This document shows, piece after piece, positions 16,276-26,222 of a stretch of DNA of 64,000 nt. How positions within the stretch are numbered: position 1 is the first letter of the stretch; each line of letters opens with the position of its first letter. A model generated the notes under the pieces. That model saw nothing but the letters and a program-made list of their open reading frames with translations, did not search any database and was not told where the DNA came from. The position numbers were made by a program, and so were the translations under genes. Source of the DNA: Polyangiaceae bacterium (GTDB taxonomy: Bacteria > Myxococcota_A > Polyangia > Polyangiales > Polyangiaceae); NCBI GenBank assembly GCA_016715885.1, contig JADJXL010000020.1, positions 1,302,001-1,366,000 of the forward strand, given 5' to 3'.

Positions 16276-19200
16276 ATGCGCTCACCGCTCGCGGATTCAC
16301 AATTTCAAGCACTGTACGAAGTCGTCGGCCCTCTTGGACGCGGAGGCATGGGCGAGGTTGTTCGAATCCGGCATCGCGTCTGGGAAATCGACCTCGCCGC
16401 CAAGGTTCCTTTGCCAGCCACGGTCGCGTCGGCCGGGGGCTTGCCACACTTGCGCCGCGAAGCGGAGACATGGATCCGCTTGCCGAACCATCCGCACGTC
16501 GTCACGTGCCATTACGTGCGTACGTTTGCCGATACGCCGGTCATCTTCACTGAATTCGTCGAAGGCGGGTCGCTCGCCGACGCCATCGAGCGCGGCTCGT
16601 TCAAAGGCGGCGCAAAAACCGAAGCGCTCGTTACGCAGGCCCTTTCCATTGCGCTCGACGTCGCTCACGGGCTTGCACACGCGCACGCCGCGGGCGTCGT
16701 GCATCAAGATGTCAAGCCGTCCAACGTGCTGCTCGATGAACACGGCGCAAAGCTCACGGACTTCGGGATCGCTGCCATTGGAAAAAACGAGATTGACACG
16801 GCCAAGCTGCCTGCGATTCGTGGCAATGGCACCATGGTCGCAACGGTCGTCGGGATGACGCCGCTTTATGCATCGCCCGAGCAATTGGCGACGTTACAAT
16901 CATCGAAACGCCGCAAACGCGAGCCCATTACGCGCGCCACGGACATCTGGTCGCTCGGCCTGACGCTGCTCGAAACATTGATTGGCAGAGCGCCATGGCA
17001 ACCAGGATCCGCCGAAGCCGTGCTCGACAAGGCGGATGGCCCGTGGATCGATGCGGTCGATTTGCTTCGTCGCATGCTCGCGGAAAAACCGTCGGCACGC
17101 CCCAAGGCCGTTGAAGTCGCCGCCGAGCTCGCCGCATTGCTGGAGCGCCGAGGTGTCGCGCGCAAGCCGCCCATGGGCGCGGAGATGCGCGCCGATGCGC
17201 TCAACAATCGCGCCGTATCGCTGCTCGACCTCGATTCACGAGAAGAAGCGCGGCAGCTCCTTCGCGAAGCGCTCGCCATTGATCCTTGCCATCCCGAAGC
17301 CGTTTTCAACGATGCACTCCTCGCGTGGAGGGCAGGCGAAACGACGGATCGCGGGGCGCTCGATCGCGTGAGGCAAGCCGTCTCCGCAAGCACCGATTGG
17401 CAAGCCAAACTGCTGGAAGCATGGATTCAAATTGAACGCGGCGACGAAAAAGGTGCGTGGTTGGTGCTCGACCGCGTCGCCGAACATGCTCGAGGCGCCG
17501 TTCGCGGCACGCGCGCGGTCGCTCGCGCATCGCGTGCCGTTCGAGATGCCGTGCGCGAAGTCGGCAGCTTTCGCGCGTGCGGCCTCACCGCGGATGCGCT
17601 CGCGCTGTCTCACGATGAACGGCGCGTGGTCGTCGGCGCGCGCGATGGCTCGATTGGCATCTTCGACCTTTCGAGCGGCCGCTGCGAGCATCGCATACGC
17701 GCCCATGCGGAATACGTTTTCGGCGTTGCGATCACGCGCGACGGCCGGCGGGTCTATTCGACGGGTTGGGACGGCGTTTTTGCCGCGCACGACGTCGAAA
17801 CGGGCAGACGCGTTTTTCAAAAAAAACAGCCGGGCAAACTATCGACGCTCGTATTGTCCGCGGATGAAAAACGCGCGTGGACCGGGAGCCTCAGCGGGAC
17901 GTTTCGCGCGTGGTCCATCGGCAAGCGCAGCGCGAAAATGGTGGGGGATTGGTTGTCCCTTGCCGACGACAATTCGATCATGTGCGCCGCGCTCACACCA
18001 AATGGCAAAACGCTCCTCGTGGGTGGCGAAGACGATGTTTTGCATTACATCGATGCCAATAGCGGTGAAACACTGCGCAGCCTGAAACTTTCGTCGCGTC
18101 CGTATAGCCTCGCATTCGTGCCTGGCGGCGATCGAGCGACGTTTCTGGTGGGTCGAGGCGATCAACAGGTCACGCTGCACGACCTCGAAACGGGCGAGCA
18201 GCTCGGCGCGCTGCGCGACTTGCAATCGTGGGTCAGCGTCGTCGCGGTCAGCAAAGATGGCAAGTGGGCCGTTTGCAACGAGGGATTGCATTGGTCGCTC
18301 TGGGACCTCGCTGCACGCCGGTGCATGCGCACGGTCGAAGCGCCGGCGATGCTCACGGAAGCGGTATTCTTATCGAATGGGGAGCTCGTGACATTGGATT
18401 GGTCCGGCATGGTGCGGCGGTACGTCATCGAGGCGCCCGCACCCGCGCCCACGATGGTGGCATTGCCGCGCCGTTCACGCGAGCTTGCGGCAGGACGCCA
18501 GGCTGTCGACGCAGCGCTTGCCGAATCTGCCGCAGCGCTCGATGAGGGCCGTATCGATGCAGCGCTCGCAGCAGCAAAGCGGGCACGTGACGCGCAAGGT
18601 TTCGAGCGCGCGCCGGATGTGCTCGCGCATTGGGAGCGTATCGCGCAGCGCGCGAAACGCATTGGCGTGCGAGCCGTTTGGCCTGTCGATCGTTGGGGTA
18701 AGGTGGATGCGTCGTCCGGGTTTGCGCTCGATCCTTCGCGCCGCTTTCTCGCAGCGCCGGACGAAAAGGGAAATGTGATCGTTTGGAAGCTCGATTCGCA
18801 AGGCACGCCCGAGCGCGCGCGTGAGATAGCATTTCCGGAAGACGAGCTTTCATCGCGTGCGCTTGCCTTTTCAATGGACGGCGGGCTCCTTGCAATCGGC
18901 ACGTACATGCATCTGCACGTCGTCGATCTCGCGGGCGGCCCGATGCGCACGTCGACCGTGCCTCGAGGCTACGTGTCGGATGTTGCATTCGGTGGCCCGC
19001 AGGGAAGCCTCGTCGCTGCGCTCGACGATCACGGCCACGCCCATGTTTTTCGCGCAAATGACCTCGAACGAATCGCAACGGTGCGCGGGCCCGAAAACTG
19101 GACGAATGCTCTCGCATTTGCGGGTGATGATCGATTGCTGACCGGTGACTACGATGGTCACCTCATTGCATGGGACATCGCGAAAGCCGCCGAAAGCGGT

Positions 19201-19662
19201 TTTCTTCCCGGCGAATGGAACTCGGACGACAACCGAAAGCCGGAACCCGCACAAGCTTTCATTCGCGATTTCACGGGGTTCGCGATTGCCGGTTCGCGAT
19301 CGATCTCCGCAATCCGGGTACGCAATGGGCACATCCATTATGGTTGTGCGGACAATGCGCTGCACGTTTTGGAGCTCGCGTCGGGAAAGCATGTTCTATC
19401 GCTCGAGGGCCACGGCGCCTCCGTTTCGTGTTTCGATTTCTTGGACGAGCATCACGTCGTGACCGGGAGTTTCGACAAGACGGTACGAATATTCGATTTG
19501 CGCAATGGCGCATGTTTGACCGTCGTCGAAGGACACACGCATACGATTTGGGACGTTGCGGTGCTCGGCCCAGGACGCTTCGTCACGGCGAGCGACGACG
19601 AACAGATCCGGCGGTTTCACGTAGATTGGGAGCTGGCGGAAAAAGACGCGCAAACGGCTTGA
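16276..19662 (+). CDS. Ser/Thr protein kinase with TPR-like and WD40 repeats
   Basis: 1128 residues. Kinase domain at about 13-290: GRGGMGEV (21-28), Lys43, catalytic loop HQDVKPSN (143-150), DFG (162-164) and SPEQL (200-204). Catalytic Asp is present, but the usual HRD is HQD, so this is a non-RD kinase not expected to need activation-loop phosphorylation in the standard way. A TPR-like stretch covers about 300-420. Two blocks of WD40 repeats (about 430-720 and 800-1120) are separated by a helical linker with two more TPR-like helices; typical blade ends read WDGVFAAHD and GSFDKTVRIFD. No transmembrane segment, so soluble. It lies 93 bp before the giant Gly-rich gene, the likely partner or target. 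Confidence 0.9.
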   Translation: MRSPLADSQFQALYEVVGPLGRGGMGEVVRIRHRVWEIDLAAKVPLPATVASAGGLPHLRREAETWIRLPNHPHVVTCHYVRTFADTPVIFTEFVEGGSLADAIERGSFKGGAKTEALVTQALSIALDVAHGLAHAHAAGVVHQDVKPSNVLLDEHGAKLTDFGIAAIGKNEIDTAKLPAIRGNGTMVATVVGMTPLYASPEQLATLQSSKRRKREPITRATDIWSLGLTLLETLIGRAPWQPGSAEAVLDKADGPWIDAVDLLRRMLAEKPSARPKAVEVAAELAALLERRGVARKPPMGAEMRADALNNRAVSLLDLDSREEARQLLREALAIDPCHPEAVFNDALLAWRAGETTDRGALDRVRQAVSASTDWQAKLLEAWIQIERGDEKGAWLVLDRVAEHARGAVRGTRAVARASRAVRDAVREVGSFRACGLTADALALSHDERRVVVGARDGSIGIFDLSSGRCEHRIRAHAEYVFGVAITRDGRRVYSTGWDGVFAAHDVETGRRVFQKKQPGKLSTLVLSADEKRAWTGSLSGTFRAWSIGKRSAKMVGDWLSLADDNSIMCAALTPNGKTLLVGGEDDVLHYIDANSGETLRSLKLSSRPYSLAFVPGGDRATFLVGRGDQQVTLHDLETGEQLGALRDLQSWVSVVAVSKDGKWAVCNEGLHWSLWDLAARRCMRTVEAPAMLTEAVFLSNGELVTLDWSGMVRRYVIEAPAPAPTMVALPRRSRELAAGRQAVDAALAESAAALDEGRIDAALAAAKRARDAQGFERAPDVLAHWERIAQRAKRIGVRAVWPVDRWGKVDASSGFALDPSRRFLAAPDEKGNVIVWKLDSQGTPERAREIAFPEDELSSRALAFSMDGGLLAIGTYMHLHVVDLAGGPMRTSTVPRGYVSDVAFGGPQGSLVAALDDHGHAHVFRANDLERIATVRGPENWTNALAFAGDDRLLTGDYDGHLIAWDIAKAAESGFLPGEWNSDDNRKPEPAQAFIRDFTGFAIAGSRSISAIRVRNGHIHYGCADNALHVLELASGKHVLSLEGHGASVSCFDFLDEHHVVTGSFDKTVRIFDLRNGACLTVVEGHTHTIWDVAVLGPGRFVTASDDEQIRRFHVDWELAEKDAQTA

Positions 19663-19755
19663 TTCACGGCTTCCATCGGTCGGTCCCGAGCCGCAACGAG
19701 AGCAACCCCGGCGAACACTCTCGACATCGCGGATGAATTCTGCGAACCTCGGCGC

Positions 19756-22700
19756 ATGGCTTATCGTTCGAGCGCTCGGGAGGAGCCCGAAATCGCACAT
19801 GCGCCCGCAGGCGATTCGCTCACTCGTATCGATGTTTCCGGACGCGCAGGTATGCCCGGTGCACCTGGGCGACGTGGAGCCGACGGGTACGGCTCAGGTG
19901 CCGACGGCCAGTCCGGCGGACATGCCGGCCCCGCTGAACCGGGGCAACACGCGGGCATCATTCACGCGGTCTTGAGCCCCGATGCATCGAATGCCGCAAG
20001 CGTCCTCGTTGGAGGCAAATACACGACGGCCGACGGCCATCGCAGCCTGCTGGGCTTTGCGGTTCCCATGGGCGACGCCGGTTTCATCGATCTCGTGGCG
20101 CGTGGAGGCCTCGGAGGACGCGGCGGAGACGGAGGACGCGGCGGCGACGGCGCGACGGGATCGAGCGGTCGCGATGCAAGTCGATATTCGAGCGGCAGCG
20201 ACGGCGGACCTGGAGGCGATGGCGGGCGTGGCGGCAATGGATCGAGCGGCGCGAGTGGCGGCTCGGGCGGCGCAATCGTCGTGGAAGTCGCCAAAGAGGA
20301 CACGCATTTGTTGATGCTCGTCAGGCAAGGCGTCGAAGGAGGACCCGGCGGCGCGCCCGGATCGAATGGCGCCGGAGGCTCGGGCGGCTCGGGCGGCTCT
20401 GGAGGCAGCTCCTATTCGTGGACGGAGACCGAATCGTATACCGACAGCAATGGCGACACCCAAACGCGAACGACATACCATTCCAATCCGGGAGGTTCGT
20501 CCGGACGATCGGGCAACCGCGGCATGCCCGGGTCCGCATACCTGACCCCAGGCGCAGCCGGATCGAATGGCAGTTTCGTGATTCATGTTACGCACAATGG
20601 CGAAACCGCTGCATATCCGGATCGGTACGAATTACGGCTCCTCGGATTCGAGCATCGAAGCGACAATGACGATGGCATCTACGAGCCCGAAGAATCCATA
20701 CACATTACGAACATCGAGGTGATGAACGTCGGCTCGATGCCGACGCCAGCGACGCGAGAAGTGCAGCTTTCGCTCCGGGAACAAGGCTGGATCATACCTG
20801 AAAAACAACATCTCGTCGTGCCATTTTCGCTTGGGCCTGGAAAGCGTCACGTCTTTGCTACGGAAAAACTCACGGCCAAACTCGGTGCATTTCACCCATC
20901 GAAACCATCGGATCCGCTCGCGCAAGAAGAGGTCGTGAGGCACAGAGCCTACGTGCCCGACGTGCGGCGTGAATTTTCCGCATACGAAAATGCGCGCAGT
21001 TTCGAGCTCGGGCGATTTTTGATTCGATTTCCCATCGAATCGTCCCCCATTGAAACGCTCTATTCGCTCGGCCCTGGACAAGCTGCACATCTTCGGTTTC
21101 GGATCACGAATACGTCGACTCGCCCGTACGGGGCCAATTCGCAGCTCGGACGTCGCATTACATTCCGACTCTTCTTTCACGAGAGCGAACTGGGCGACGA
21201 GGATCTTCTTTTTTTCGACGACACCGGCGCGCGCGTTCCACTGTCTCGAGGGTTTGCACGGGAAATTCCCGAACTATTGCCTGGACAATCCATCGTCATC
21301 GAAGGAGTCATTGCCATTTCGGAAAAAGCGCCATTTTATCGCGCGGGGCGAATGTGGCTTTCGCTCGAGCTCGGCGCCATTTCGGATCCTTCGCGACCGA
21401 AGCCGATTCAATATCGGGCTTTCGACGTCCGTGTTTCGCGTCCTTTCGATCGGCGCAGTCTCGGCGATGTGCTGCTCGTCGTCAACAATCGCACGGAAGC
21501 GGGAGAAGTCGAGGCTTGGCAACGGCTATGTTCGGCGCTTGGTTTGACCTGTTCCATCTACGATCTTTCGTTGGAAGGTGGATTCGATCTCGGAGGACAG
21601 GACAGCACGTTCATCGAAAAACTTCGCGATCGCACCGTCGTTTTCCTCAATCAACTCATGGATACGGCCAAGGGCGAACGCAAATCCATCCATTACGCTG
21701 CCAAAGGCGAGCTTTTCGATTTGTGCGCATCCGGCGGACGCGTTCATGTCGTTGGTGAAACGTTCAATTTCGAGCGCTTTTTGCTCCCCACGTTCGAGAG
21801 CGCCGAGTCCAAAGCCATCGTCCCCGCCCGATCGACGTACCTCGTGCATGAGAAGGGCAAACCTCGGCATACCTTGTCGGTGGGCGACGCGCCACATCAG
21901 CTCGAAATAACAAAATGGTCCATTTTTGGCCTGGGTTTCCCGAGCGAAAAGGCGCTTCGGAAGCGAGCGCTGTCATTGCATGAAAAACTCGAGCGACTCT
22001 ACCCGGGCCGCCGTCACGTGCTCGTGTGGGAGCTCGAGCCAAAGCTCGTGAAAGATTACATCGTGGCGTCACGGTGGGACATGGGTCGCATATCGATCCA
22101 TCGCTCGCTCGACGGAGTACCGGCATCCATTTCGGCGGCTTCGATGACAGGCCCCAAGCCAGATCAAATCAATGGCATTCTCCAGCACGACAATGTCATG
22201 CATTTCGTCCTTGCGTTGCCATTTACCGAAAAGCTCGGGCGGTTGGAGCTTCTCACGCAAACGTCGGCAAAATCCGCCATTCGAGGCGAATCCGAGGCTT
22301 CGACGGAAGCGCTCGAAGACATCCTTCTTCGTGCAATCGTCGTCGATTTGGTCGAAGAGCAGGTCGATCTCTTGCGACATGGGTGGTGCCAAGGCATGAC
22401 GCCGCGGTCGCTCCGCGCAGCGCTCGTTTGCATGCGCGAGGTCTCGGGCAAGCTGTATTCGTCGATCAAGGGTTTGCCCGAGGTTCCTGCGCAAGCAGCG
22501 CTCGTGCGTATCTTGTCGAGCATGCACTTTTTTGCATCGAGCCAAGTGCGGGCTTGGGAATACGTGCCGCCTTTTCTTTTCGAGCGGCGGGCGCCGGTAA
22601 TGCGCGGCGTGACGCTCGATTTGATCAGCGAGTGTATCGTGCGGGTTTTTGGAGGTACGGATCCCACGTCACCCGAGGGGAAGGAGCGAATTCGCGTCGC

Positions 22701-23031
22701 CAAAATCGCTGTCGAAACGGCACGCAAATCGCTCGCCAACAAATACAAGCAGGCAAAAAAGCAGCAAGAGTGGCTCGGCAACTGCGCCTCGTATGCGCGT
22801 GACCTTTTCCTCGCGCCGCTTTCGAATCCAGCTTTCAAACGAAGCACCAACGTCTTGCGCGACCCGAAATCGTGCATCATTTCTAGTGGGCAATACGTCG
22901 AGGCTCGGAGCAAAGACCAGCAGCTTGCAGGTAAACGCCGCGTGATGATGAAGCGAGCGGCAAGCGCGCGCGAAGCCCTGCTGCTCGAGGAGCGTTGCGA
23001 AGAGCTCGTGGCGAGGGCGAACAGGGGCTAG
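19756..23031 (+). CDS. Large Gly-rich (collagen-like) protein, unknown function
   Basis: 1091 residues without a signal peptide. Residues about 25-65 and 110-275 are loops dominated by GGxGG and GAPG/GPGG (GGRGGDGGRGGDG), interrupted by Ser/Thr/Tyr-rich inserts. A beta-sandwich-like region follows (about 280-580) with RITNTSTRPYGAN, reminiscent of archaeal/CARDB-type domains. About 610-760 is a Rossmann-like alpha/beta region with VLLVVNNRTEAGEVEAW. The last 300 residues are mostly helical. This is not a true Gly-X-Y collagen. Similar huge Gly-rich proteins occur in other myxobacteria beside signalling genes. It follows the kinase/WD40 gene on the same strand, so a functional pair is plausible. 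Function unknown. Confidence 0.75.
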   Translation: MAYRSSAREEPEIAHAPAGDSLTRIDVSGRAGMPGAPGRRGADGYGSGADGQSGGHAGPAEPGQHAGIIHAVLSPDASNAASVLVGGKYTTADGHRSLLGFAVPMGDAGFIDLVARGGLGGRGGDGGRGGDGATGSSGRDASRYSSGSDGGPGGDGGRGGNGSSGASGGSGGAIVVEVAKEDTHLLMLVRQGVEGGPGGAPGSNGAGGSGGSGGSGGSSYSWTETESYTDSNGDTQTRTTYHSNPGGSSGRSGNRGMPGSAYLTPGAAGSNGSFVIHVTHNGETAAYPDRYELRLLGFEHRSDNDDGIYEPEESIHITNIEVMNVGSMPTPATREVQLSLREQGWIIPEKQHLVVPFSLGPGKRHVFATEKLTAKLGAFHPSKPSDPLAQEEVVRHRAYVPDVRREFSAYENARSFELGRFLIRFPIESSPIETLYSLGPGQAAHLRFRITNTSTRPYGANSQLGRRITFRLFFHESELGDEDLLFFDDTGARVPLSRGFAREIPELLPGQSIVIEGVIAISEKAPFYRAGRMWLSLELGAISDPSRPKPIQYRAFDVRVSRPFDRRSLGDVLLVVNNRTEAGEVEAWQRLCSALGLTCSIYDLSLEGGFDLGGQDSTFIEKLRDRTVVFLNQLMDTAKGERKSIHYAAKGELFDLCASGGRVHVVGETFNFERFLLPTFESAESKAIVPARSTYLVHEKGKPRHTLSVGDAPHQLEITKWSIFGLGFPSEKALRKRALSLHEKLERLYPGRRHVLVWELEPKLVKDYIVASRWDMGRISIHRSLDGVPASISAASMTGPKPDQINGILQHDNVMHFVLALPFTEKLGRLELLTQTSAKSAIRGESEASTEALEDILLRAIVVDLVEEQVDLLRHGWCQGMTPRSLRAALVCMREVSGKLYSSIKGLPEVPAQAALVRILSSMHFFASSQVRAWEYVPPFLFERRAPVMRGVTLDLISECIVRVFGGTDPTSPEGKERIRVAKIAVETARKSLANKYKQAKKQQEWLGNCASYARDLFLAPLSNPAFKRSTNVLRDPKSCIISSGQYVEARSKDQQLAGKRRVMMKRAASAREALLLEERCEELVARANRG

Positions 23032-23070
23032 ATGGCTTTGCAGACGACACGCAGAGGCGGCACTTCCAAA

Positions 23071-23101
23071 TATCCAAATGAGTGACCAAACCTATCCAAA
23101 T
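23071..23101. promoter_or_regulatory. Direct repeat TATCCAAAT, two copies plus weaker TCCAAA boxes
   Basis: TATCCAAAT occurs at 23071-23079 and 23093-23101, start-to-start 22 bp (about two helical turns). Further CCAAA boxes lie at about 23066 and 23086. The second copy overlaps the stop of the sigma54 activator. Related (A/T)TCCAAA boxes are found upstream of the same gene. A binding site is inferred, not shown. Confidence 0.3.
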
Positions 23102-26049
23102 CGAAGCGCACTGGATGTGAGCACGGTTGGAATGGGGTCGAATGCGAGTGCCCGTTCGATGACGTTTCGTAATTCGCGCACATTTCCAGGCCACGCATAC
23201 GTCGTGAGCGCCGAGATCGCGTCGGGCGCGAGCACCGGTGGCTCGTGGCCCTGCGGCGTGAAGCGCTGAAGGAAATGGCGCGCAAGGGCAACTGCATCCT
23301 CGGGGCGTTCGCGCAACGGCGGCACGTGCACCGGCACGACCTGCAAGCGATAAAACAAATCCTCGCGGAAACTGCCCTCGCGCACGAGCCTCTCCAAGTC
23401 GCGGAACGTTGCAGCCACGACGCGTACGTCGACGCGTACGGGTTTGCGTTCACCAAGTGGAAGGATTTCTCCGTTTTCCAAAAATCGAAGCAGCTTCGGT
23501 TGGACGTCGAGCGGTAGCTCCCCAATTTCGTCGAGAAATAGCGTGCCCGTTTCGGCCGCGCGAATGACGCCCGGCTGGTCGGTTGCAGCTCCCGTGAACG
23601 CCTCTTTCCGATATCCGAAAAGTTGCCCCTCGAAGAGGTCGCGAGGCACCGCGGCGCAATTGAATGCAACGTAAGGACGCGTTGCACGGAGCGACAAATC
23701 GTGAATGGCGCGCGCCACGACTTCTTTGCCGGAGCCGGATTCGCCCGTGATGATGATGTTCGCACGCGACTTCGACAAACGCGCCAAGTCCGCCTTGAGC
23801 CGCCGCATCACGGAGGATGCCGAGACGAACTCGGGCATATCCGGGACATCGCCTTCGGCGGCGGGGGGCGGCGGCGCCCGATCGACATAGCCTCGCAGCG
23901 TGGCCACTTCGAGCGCCAAGCTTGCGACGTTCGCCACGGTACCAAGGACCATGCGAGCATCTGGCAAAAGCCGCCCCGCGAGACTCAAGCGGAAGCGGCG
24001 CCCCGTGCCATCGCCGAATTCGATGCTCTCCGACGCCACTGCCGTGGAATTCCCCATTTCGTGTCGAATCGCGGAGACGCCACGCGAATCGATTTCTTCG
24101 AGCCGCACGGTGGCCGACGGAAAAAGCTCGTGCAAACATTCGACAATTTCGCGATGAAGCAGCTCGGGCCCCATCCCGCGCACCGACAAGCGAGCAATGG
24201 GTCCGACCACCCGCGCCAGCGTTTCGTTTTCCTCGATGGGCAGGTTGCGCCCAGCGTGGCTTCTTTTCCGTTTCGTGTGGACTTTCGGGCGGCACGTCAC
24301 GCCGAGTTTTTCGAGCGCGCCATGTGCCGATGCCACCATTTCAGAAGCATTGGGCGCGTCGAGGTCCGCGAGAACGGCGCCAAGCGTCCAGGTCACGAGC
24401 GCAATCTGCAATCGATCATGAGCGAGTGTGAAGGCATCGAGCGCGCTTTCGTGCAGCGTCCGCGCTTCGTGCAATTTGCCCTCGCGATACGCAAGGAGCC
24501 CGCGTAGCCAGCGCAAAGCTGCCGATCCCCATACCGAAGGCGCCGTGTCGAGCGTTCTCTCGGCCCTCCGAAGCGCCCTTGCTGCTTGTTCTTCGTCCCC
24601 GGCGAACATGGCGAGCGTCGCATTGCCCAGCATCACCATTCGACGCAAAAACGTCCACACGCCCGAATCGTGGATCGCGCCCGCTGATTCATCCGCCCGA
24701 TCGACGGCATGAGATACCTCCACTCCATCGAGCGCGTCCGCAATGGCGAGGACCATTTCAGCCACGTGGCGCATTGCATCGGCAAAGGTGACGGTTTCGG
24801 CTTCGAGCAATTTCTGGCCGAGCGGCCGTATCTCGCATTCCTGTCCGGTGAGCACGAGAATTCTTGCGAGGAGCAGCGGCATGCTCCCGTAAGACCAGCG
24901 CAAATCGCAAGCGATCTGGATGCCTTCCTCGAGTGCGACCCGCGCCGCATCGAAATGCCCGAGGCGTACATTGGCCTCTCCCGTCGCGTATGCCAGAAAA
25001 AGCGAATGCCAACCTGGGACTGCGCGCGCTTGCGTCGCGTACGCATTGGCGCGCTCGGCGTGTGCGAGCACGGTCTCGGGATCGATGCCGTCATCGATCT
25101 GCGACAAGATGGCCTGTGACAAAAACCGCGCATGCAAGTAATGAAACGATCCTTCGATCGCGAGCCGCTGCATTTCGGCCAAATGCTTCGGAGCATCCTG
25201 CGGACGACTGTCGACATAACATGCCACCGTACGCAATTCCTCGGCATGAAATCGCAGCAAGGGGCTCGATAGATCCTGCTCGAAATCGCTCGCGCGTGCG
25301 AGCACGCGACGAACGAGCGGCGGTTCGTTGGACACGAAGGCCGCAATGGCTTGAGCCATCCACAAGAGAAAACGGCTTTCCGTACCCGCATTGCGAGGCA
25401 AAGCACGCTCGGCACGAGCGATATAACTATTCATCTTGCCGACATCGAAAATGCGCCCATCCAGGCCGCCAAAAACGAGCGCGGCCGTGATGTACACTTC
25501 CGCTTCGACGAACGTGGGTAACGCCCCCGTTTCGGCATCGAACAAAAGCGGAGTCAACGTCGTGAATGCAGCGAAAACGTCCGCCCGTGCCCAGAGCTGA
25601 ATACGGGCCACGGCTTGCGTTGCAAGAATGCGGCTCGAAATTGCCTCCAATCGATTCGACGACAAAAGCGTGATGAGGGCCGATTCGGCGCGGCGAAAAT
25701 CACCCTGCATGAGCCTTTCGAGCGGCGGAAGCAGTTCCGCCATGTCCTCCGGCCCGATTTCTTCGGCGGCATGAAGGTCCGGATCAGGCTCCGGAGCTGG
25801 TTTGGACATTTCCATTTGCACGAGCGCCGGTGTTTGGATAGGCAAAGCGTGCTCCGTGCCAGCGGCGTAACCATCGAGGCGCTGCTTGATGAGGCCCCGC
25901 GGGCGCCGAGCTTCCGGTGCACCATCAGGCAACTCCCATCGGTACACCGTGAGTTCGGTCACTCCAAGTAGCTTCGCGAACGTGGCGCGGCTGTGTTCGC
26001 CACGCAAGTTTCGGATACGCTCGGCCGTCCAAACGACTCGGTCTTGCAT
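23092..26049 (-). CDS. Sigma54-dependent enhancer-binding protein with N-terminal HTH and TPR-like sensor
   Basis: 985 residues from the ATG at 26049 (a TTG at 26085 would add 12). In order: an XRE-like helix-turn-helix (about 20-39, ATFAKLLGVTELTVYRW), a long TPR-like helical region (about 100-575), a GAF-like domain (about 610-720) and the AAA+ activator domain. The last has Walker A GESGSGKE (769-776), EAFTGA (816-821), Walker B LFLDE (837-841) and WPGNVRE (953-959). The usual C-terminal Fis-type HTH is absent: the protein ends about 25 residues after WPGNVRE. DNA binding is therefore expected from the N-terminus. The loop that contacts sigma54 has Glu in place of the first Gly of GAFTGA. 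Divergent from the NlpC/P60-like gene at 26476, a likely target. TAG stop. Confidence 0.9.
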   Translation of the reverse strand: MQDRVVWTAERIRNLRGEHSRATFAKLLGVTELTVYRWELPDGAPEARRPRGLIKQRLDGYAAGTEHALPIQTPALVQMEMSKPAPEPDPDLHAAEEIGPEDMAELLPPLERLMQGDFRRAESALITLLSSNRLEAISSRILATQAVARIQLWARADVFAAFTTLTPLLFDAETGALPTFVEAEVYITAALVFGGLDGRIFDVGKMNSYIARAERALPRNAGTESRFLLWMAQAIAAFVSNEPPLVRRVLARASDFEQDLSSPLLRFHAEELRTVACYVDSRPQDAPKHLAEMQRLAIEGSFHYLHARFLSQAILSQIDDGIDPETVLAHAERANAYATQARAVPGWHSLFLAYATGEANVRLGHFDAARVALEEGIQIACDLRWSYGSMPLLLARILVLTGQECEIRPLGQKLLEAETVTFADAMRHVAEMVLAIADALDGVEVSHAVDRADESAGAIHDSGVWTFLRRMVMLGNATLAMFAGDEEQAARALRRAERTLDTAPSVWGSAALRWLRGLLAYREGKLHEARTLHESALDAFTLAHDRLQIALVTWTLGAVLADLDAPNASEMVASAHGALEKLGVTCRPKVHTKRKRSHAGRNLPIEENETLARVVGPIARLSVRGMGPELLHREIVECLHELFPSATVRLEEIDSRGVSAIRHEMGNSTAVASESIEFGDGTGRRFRLSLAGRLLPDARMVLGTVANVASLALEVATLRGYVDRAPPPPAAEGDVPDMPEFVSASSVMRRLKADLARLSKSRANIIITGESGSGKEVVARAIHDLSLRATRPYVAFNCAAVPRDLFEGQLFGYRKEAFTGAATDQPGVIRAAETGTLFLDEIGELPLDVQPKLLRFLENGEILPLGERKPVRVDVRVVAATFRDLERLVREGSFREDLFYRLQVVPVHVPPLRERPEDAVALARHFLQRFTPQGHEPPVLAPDAISALTTYAWPGNVRELRNVIERALAFDPIPTVLTSSALRFG

Positions 26050-26053
26050 CGTC

Positions 26054-26069
26054 GTTCGGATATCCGAAC
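26054..26069. promoter_or_regulatory. 16-bp perfect palindrome upstream of the activator start
   Basis: GTTCGGATATCCGAAC sits 5 bases before the preferred ATG of the HTH/sigma54 activator. A perfect 16-mer is expected about once by chance in a window of this size, so position is the main argument. A possible self-operator. Confidence 0.35.
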
Positions 26070-26200
26070 TTCCGTTTTTCCGCAAGCGACATCGTCATCC
26101 GTTCACGCGAACCATCAATCGAAATCGGCCTGTTTCACGGCGTATCTCGTCACGATGATGGAGCCACACCAGCGCGCCTCTTTCGATAGCTGAACGGAAA

Positions 26201-26222
26201 TGTCCAATTTGCGGTTTGGACA
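26201..26222. promoter_or_regulatory. Inverted repeat TGTCCAA-N8-TTGGACA in divergent gap
   Basis: A perfect 7+7 dyad with an 8-bp spacer, placed in the 426-bp gap (26050-26475) between the sigma54 activator and the NlpC/P60-like gene. Two more TCCAAA boxes follow at 26235-26242 and 26253-26261. The rest of the gap holds no gene I can support. I did not find a correctly spaced -24/-12 promoter. Confidence 0.4.
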
